A DNA stretch of 7,558 bases from the NCBI GenBank assembly GCA_012963655.1, contig DTVI01000230.1, forward strand, positions 6,712 to 14,269. Direction: 5' to 3'. The position numbers and the translations under genes are program-made. This stretch comes from Sulfurimonas sp. GTDB lineage: Bacteria > Campylobacterota > Campylobacteria > Campylobacterales > Sulfurimonadaceae. The notes beneath the pieces were generated by a model. The model saw only the letters and a list, made by a program, of their open reading frames with translations. It did not search any database and was not told the DNA's origin. Below, piece by piece: positions 5,205 through 7,558 of this stretch. How positions within the stretch are numbered: position 1 is the first letter of the stretch; each line of letters begins with the position of its first letter.

Positions 5205-6251
5205 ATGAAACCACAACACTTTTTTATACTACTTTTTACCTTTGCCTTATACTGGATGTACCAGCTTTATAATGCTTATTGGATGCCTATACTTATTGGC
5301 TCTTTGCTTGCAATTTCAACTGCCAACATACATAAAAAACTGCATGATATTTTTAAAAATAATTTTTTAGCCGCCTTTACTTCAAGCATCTTACTCGCTA
5401 TCTTACTTTTTGCGCCCCTGGGTTATTTTTTAACGTCACTTACCATTAAGCTGCATGTTCTAGATATTGATAGTATTTCCACTGTGCATCAAAAAATAGA
5501 ACTGTGGATTAGTAATTTACCTAAGTCTTTGGACTTTATCAAGGCTCGTTTAGGCGAGATTATTGATTATAATAACCTCAGTGCCATTGCGGGCGATTCA
5601 TTAGGTCTTGCCGCTAATCTTGGAAAATATTCTGCTTCATTTTTAAAAGACGCCTTTTTAATTATTATCTTCTACTTCTTTGCTCAGTATTATGGAAAAA
5701 CTATTATGCGTTATCTCATTAAAATCATCCGACTTCCTCAGCAAGACACTACTCTTCTTAGTTTAGAACTATCAAATGTTATGTCAGTGGTGTTTTATTC
5801 TATCATTGCTACTGCTACGCTTGAGGGTACACTCTTTGGTATTATGATCAGTGTTATTGGTTACAACGGCTTACTTTTTGGAATTATGTACGGAATTGCT
5901 TCCTTAATCCCTATTGTAGGTGGAGCATTAATGTGGGCACCCTTTATGATTTATGAGCTTTCTTTAGGTCATACGAGTAATGCTCTGTTTATTACCTTAT
6001 ACTCTATCATTATCATATCTATTATTGCCGATACCTTTGTTAAGCCTATGATTATTAAGTATATTGATGTCAACTTTATTAAGTCAAGTACGAAAATAAA
6101 TGAATTATTGATTTTCTTTTCTATTTTAGCGGGATTAACAGCATTTGGTTTTTGGGGAATGGTTTTAGGGCCTGCAATTACAGCCTTCTTTATGGCCTTA
6201 TTGAAGCTCTTAGAAACGCAGGATACAAACTATTTAACACAATCTAAGTAG
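5205..6251 (+). CDS. AI-2E family transporter (PF01594 permease)
   Basis: A 348-residue inner-membrane protein of the AI-2E/DUF20 family. Members include E. coli TqsA (autoinducer-2 export) and PerM, and Na+/H+ antiport has been reported for others, so the substrate cannot be given. Two hydrophobic segments lie near the N-terminus (about 5-40) and one at 54-80; a soluble stretch follows (about 85-145), then further segments at roughly 147-162, 195-218, 222-252, 258-280 and 300-335. Family landmarks are IPIVGGALMW (235-244), DTFVKP (276-281) and GFWGMVLGPAI (315-325). GGAG (5192-5195) lies 9 nt before the ATG, and the ruvB stop is 20 bp upstream, so it probably ends the panB-ruvB operon. No luxS or quorum-sensing gene is nearby. 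The family call is secure, the function open. Confidence 0.92.
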   Translation: MKPQHFFILLFTFALYWMYQLYNAYWMPILIGSLLAISTANIHKKLHDIFKNNFLAAFTSSILLAILLFAPLGYFLTSLTIKLHVLDIDSISTVHQKIELWISNLPKSLDFIKARLGEIIDYNNLSAIAGDSLGLAANLGKYSASFLKDAFLIIIFYFFAQYYGKTIMRYLIKIIRLPQQDTTLLSLELSNVMSVVFYSIIATATLEGTLFGIMISVIGYNGLLFGIMYGIASLIPIVGGALMWAPFMIYELSLGHTSNALFITLYSIIIISIIADTFVKPMIIKYIDVNFIKSSTKINELLIFFSILAGLTAFGFWGMVLGPAITAFFMALLKLLETQDTNYLTQSK

Positions 6252-6270
6252 GGGTTTTTAGGCCTAACCC
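6252..6270. terminator. Weak hairpin between the convergent permease and lgt genes
   Basis: GGGTT (6252-6256) and AACCC (6266-6270) flank a 9-nt loop, directly after the permease stop and over the lgt stop (6264-6266). Only 12 bp separate the two stop codons. There is no U-tract on either strand, so termination here is a weak guess. Confidence 0.25.
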
Positions 6271-7112
6271 TGACTTAGCTTCTTTTCTTTTACATCCATT
6301 AGATACAAGACATATAACCACACTATCGCCATAATAGCCATGCCTAAAGACATAGCCTGCCCCTGAGTTAGCCAAGAGGTTCCTAGTATATAACCAATGT
6401 GTGCATCTGGAGCGCGCCAAAATTCTGCGGTGAAACGTCCCAAACCATATAAGGCACCATATCCTAAAGCAATAGAACCTGTTAAAGTAAGCTTCTTTCT
6501 TAAGACAAAAAGAACAATAAAGATAAAAACACCTTCTAAGAATGCTTCATATATTTGAGAAGGATGACGAGCTACACCATCTACATAAATAGCCCAAGGA
6601 GTGTCTGTTAAGGTAGTTTCACGTCCAACAAGTTCTTGATTTAAAAAGTTTCCAATACGTCCAAAGAAATATCCAATAGGCACCGCAATACCTACTCTAT
6701 CCATTAAGAACCAAAATTTAACTCCAACCTTACGAGCATATAAATATGCTCCTAACATAAATCCTATAAGTGCACCATGATAAGACATTCCACGTATACC
6801 AACAAACTCACCATCTACAAAAGGATTGAACATATTCCAAGGATGAGTTAAATATTCCAGGGTATTTGGATCGTAAAAAAGTATATAGCCTAAACGAGCA
6901 CCTAAAATAACCCCTACTTCTACCCAGATAAAAAAGTCATCTAAGTTCGCCTTACCTAAGTTAGTCTTATCTTTTACCACCAGCCATTTTGCTACAAAAA
7001 GAGCAAAAAGTAAGGCTAAAACATACATTATTCCATACCAATGTACCTTTAGTCCTAAGATTGAGAAGGCAACGGGCTCGAAGTTAGCATAAATATTATT
7101 CCAGTATTCCAT
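6264..7112 (-). CDS. lgt: Phosphatidylglycerol-prolipoprotein diacylglyceryl transferase
   Basis: Lgt moves diacylglyceryl from phosphatidylglycerol to the lipobox cysteine of prolipoproteins, the first step of lipoprotein maturation, in the inner membrane. The 282 residues hold about seven membrane segments. The family signature GRIGNFLNQELVG (151-163) is complete. HWYG (24-27) carries the conserved tyrosine Y26, H112 in SYHGALIG corresponds to the essential E. coli H103, and GRFTAEFWRAPD (225-236) is the conserved C-terminal arginine region. The ATG at 7112 has only a modest GGA upstream (7121-7119). A small ORF ends 16 bp upstream on the same strand and probably shares the transcript. The gene is convergent with the permease gene. 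High confidence. Confidence 0.98.
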   Translation of the reverse strand: MEYWNNIYANFEPVAFSILGLKVHWYGIMYVLALLFALFVAKWLVVKDKTNLGKANLDDFFIWVEVGVILGARLGYILFYDPNTLEYLTHPWNMFNPFVDGEFVGIRGMSYHGALIGFMLGAYLYARKVGVKFWFLMDRVGIAVPIGYFFGRIGNFLNQELVGRETTLTDTPWAIYVDGVARHPSQIYEAFLEGVFIFIVLFVLRKKLTLTGSIALGYGALYGLGRFTAEFWRAPDAHIGYILGTSWLTQGQAMSLGMAIMAIVWLYVLYLMDVKEKKLSQG

Positions 7113-7128
7113 AATTTTCCATTTTAAT

Positions 7129-7275
7129 TTATTTTACTCTATAAAAATATGCTTCTAGAATATTTCTTATACGAGGTACTCTGAAACATCGCATTGCGAT
7201 CGCCTCGGCTTGTTTTGTAAGAAATAATTTTATTGCACTTTGGTAAATAAAGCTTATCGCTTTAAAATTATTCAT
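7129..7275 (-). CDS. Small basic protein gene directly upstream of lgt (48 codons)
   Basis: From ATG 7275-7273 to TAA 7131-7129 there are 48 codons. The protein begins MNNFKAISFIYQSAIKLF, continues TKQAEAIAMRCFRVPRIRN and ends ILEAYFYRVK. I do not recognise it. It has nine Lys/Arg and two Glu (net about +7), alternating with hydrophobic residues as in amphipathic helices, and has no signal peptide. AGGA (7294-7291 on the minus strand) spaced from the ATG, a TATACT -10 box further upstream, and a 16-bp gap to lgt on the same strand argue that it is expressed with lgt. It could act at the membrane or on lipoprotein maturation, be a leader peptide for lgt, or be the remnant of a longer gene. Its real status depends on conservation in relatives. 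Confidence 0.55.
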   Translation of the reverse strand: MNNFKAISFIYQSAIKLFLTKQAEAIAMRCFRVPRIRNILEAYFYRVK

Positions 7276-7282
7276 TGTATTT

Positions 7283-7296
7283 TTCCTAATTAGGAA
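7283..7296. repeat. 14-bp perfect palindrome in the leader of the small ORF
   Basis: TTCCTAATTAGGAA is a perfect dyad. On the minus strand its right half is the AGGAA Shine-Dalgarno of the small ORF, and its left half lies near the predicted transcription start. It could be a repressor operator or an RNA structure that hides the ribosome binding site. Confidence 0.5.
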
Positions 7297-7305
7297 TAAA
7301 ATCGA

Positions 7306-7311
7306 AGTATA
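7306..7311 (-). promoter_or_regulatory. Candidate -10 box of the small ORF-lgt unit
   Basis: On the minus strand TTTTTTTGTTATACT holds TATACT with an extended TG-n element and a T run upstream. It places the transcription start near 7299, giving a leader of about 24 nt. No -35 consensus is seen. The same bases read TATAAC (7308-7313) on the plus strand. Confidence 0.45.
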
Positions 7312-7347
7312 ACAAAAAAACTTTGAAGAAAGGTTGGTCTAAGAGTG

Positions 7348-7372
7348 TAGACGCCAAAAGGCGTCTATTTTT
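7348..7372 (+). terminator. Intrinsic-terminator-like hairpin
   Basis: TAGACGCC (7348-7355), loop AAAA, and GGCGTCTA (7360-7367) form a perfect 8-bp, GC-rich stem, followed on the plus strand by TTTTT (7368-7372). On the minus strand it begins 3 nt after the stop of the broken cytochrome-like gene but is followed by CACTCTT, not a U-tract. By sequence it is a plus-strand terminator, although no plus-strand gene ends here; it may still act on the minus-strand transcript. Confidence 0.65.
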
Positions 7373-7558
7373 ATAAAAGATCAAAGTTTTTATCATGTGC
7401 ATTAAGTTGTAAATCCTCAGGTCCAGAAATATTTTCAGGAATCCATTTACCGATACAGTTTCCATCTTTTAAACAAGGGTCTCAAAGTGCTTTAAGAAAC
7501 TTAACAAGTCATTGATTTGAGTATCTGATAGGGTTGTATTTTCATGTGGACTCATACC
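7371..7558 (-). pseudogene. C-terminal part of a cytochrome c-like protein, frame broken (cut by window edge)
   Basis: From the right edge leftward one frame reads GMSPHENTTLSDTQINDLL, SFLKHFE, then TLV and TAA (7471-7469). A different frame then carries on as PCLKDGNCIGKWIPENIS, GPEDLQLNAHDK, NFDLL and TAA (7373-7371). The first part resembles the end of class I cytochrome c domains: a methionine that could be the sixth heme ligand, then LSDxQINDLLSFLKHF as the last helix. The heme-binding CxxCH would lie outside the window. Joining the two parts needs one base more (or two fewer) near 7476-7486, so this is a recent frameshift or a sequencing error in an intact gene. No slippery heptamer in the right register is seen, so programmed frameshifting is unlikely. 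The family call rests on the short C-terminal motif only. Confidence 0.5.

Noticed and set aside
7196..7203. GCGATCGC palindrome
   Set aside because: A single copy inside the small ORF; it suggests a cyanobacterial HIP1-like element, but one occurrence carries no weight.
7469..7490. Programmed -1 frameshift in the cytochrome-like gene
   Set aside because: TTTAAAA is present on the minus strand but in the wrong register for a slippery heptamer, and the zero-frame stop lies within it; decay or sequencing error is simpler.

Overview
The window looks like chromosomal DNA of a Campylobacterota (former Epsilonproteobacteria) member, probably a free-living sulfur-oxidiser or arcobacter-like lineage (Sulfurimonas, Sulfurovum or a relative). 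The reasons are the tmRNA tag ANNTNYRPAYAVA, the RuvB N-terminus (MDHTVEIEKF...), low GC, and promoters with good -10 boxes but poor -35 boxes. The genus is an inference; no search was run.

Left part (1-1600), accessory in character. It begins with the 5' end of a minus-strand gene for a protein of 25-residue BspA-like/DUF285 repeats that runs off the window. Next is about 550 bp of AT-rich DNA without a convincing gene. Then comes an unrecognised plus-strand gene (883-1551) for a protein with one N-terminal membrane segment. This block abuts the 3' end of the tmRNA gene, a known hotspot for island integration, but no integrase or att duplication is visible here.

Middle part (1608-6251), core. 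On the minus strand lie an HPt phosphotransfer protein gene, trpA (4-nt overlap, TTG start) and ssrA (tmRNA). On the plus strand, divergent from HPt, lie panB, ruvB and an AI-2E/PF01594-family permease gene, closely spaced and probably one operon. A 142-bp intergenic region carries one -10 box for each direction. The genes serve ribosome rescue, tryptophan synthesis, pantothenate/CoA synthesis and Holliday-junction branch migration; beyond shared transcription they do not form an obvious single pathway.

Right part (6264-7558). lgt (prolipoprotein diacylglyceryl transferase) is convergent with the permease gene. Just upstream of lgt on the same strand is a 48-codon small ORF (7129-7275) with a Shine-Dalgarno sequence, a TATACT -10 box and a 14-bp palindrome over its leader. 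The window ends in the 3' part of a minus-strand gene whose reading frame is broken: one frame looks like a cytochrome c C-terminal helix and the next carries the rest of the protein. A strong hairpin follows it, with its T-tract on the plus strand.

No clear new defence or mobile system is visible. The points most worth checking are the small ORF in front of lgt, the broken cytochrome-like gene, the orphan membrane protein beside ssrA with an inverted repeat at its promoter, and the co-translated HPt-trpA pair.
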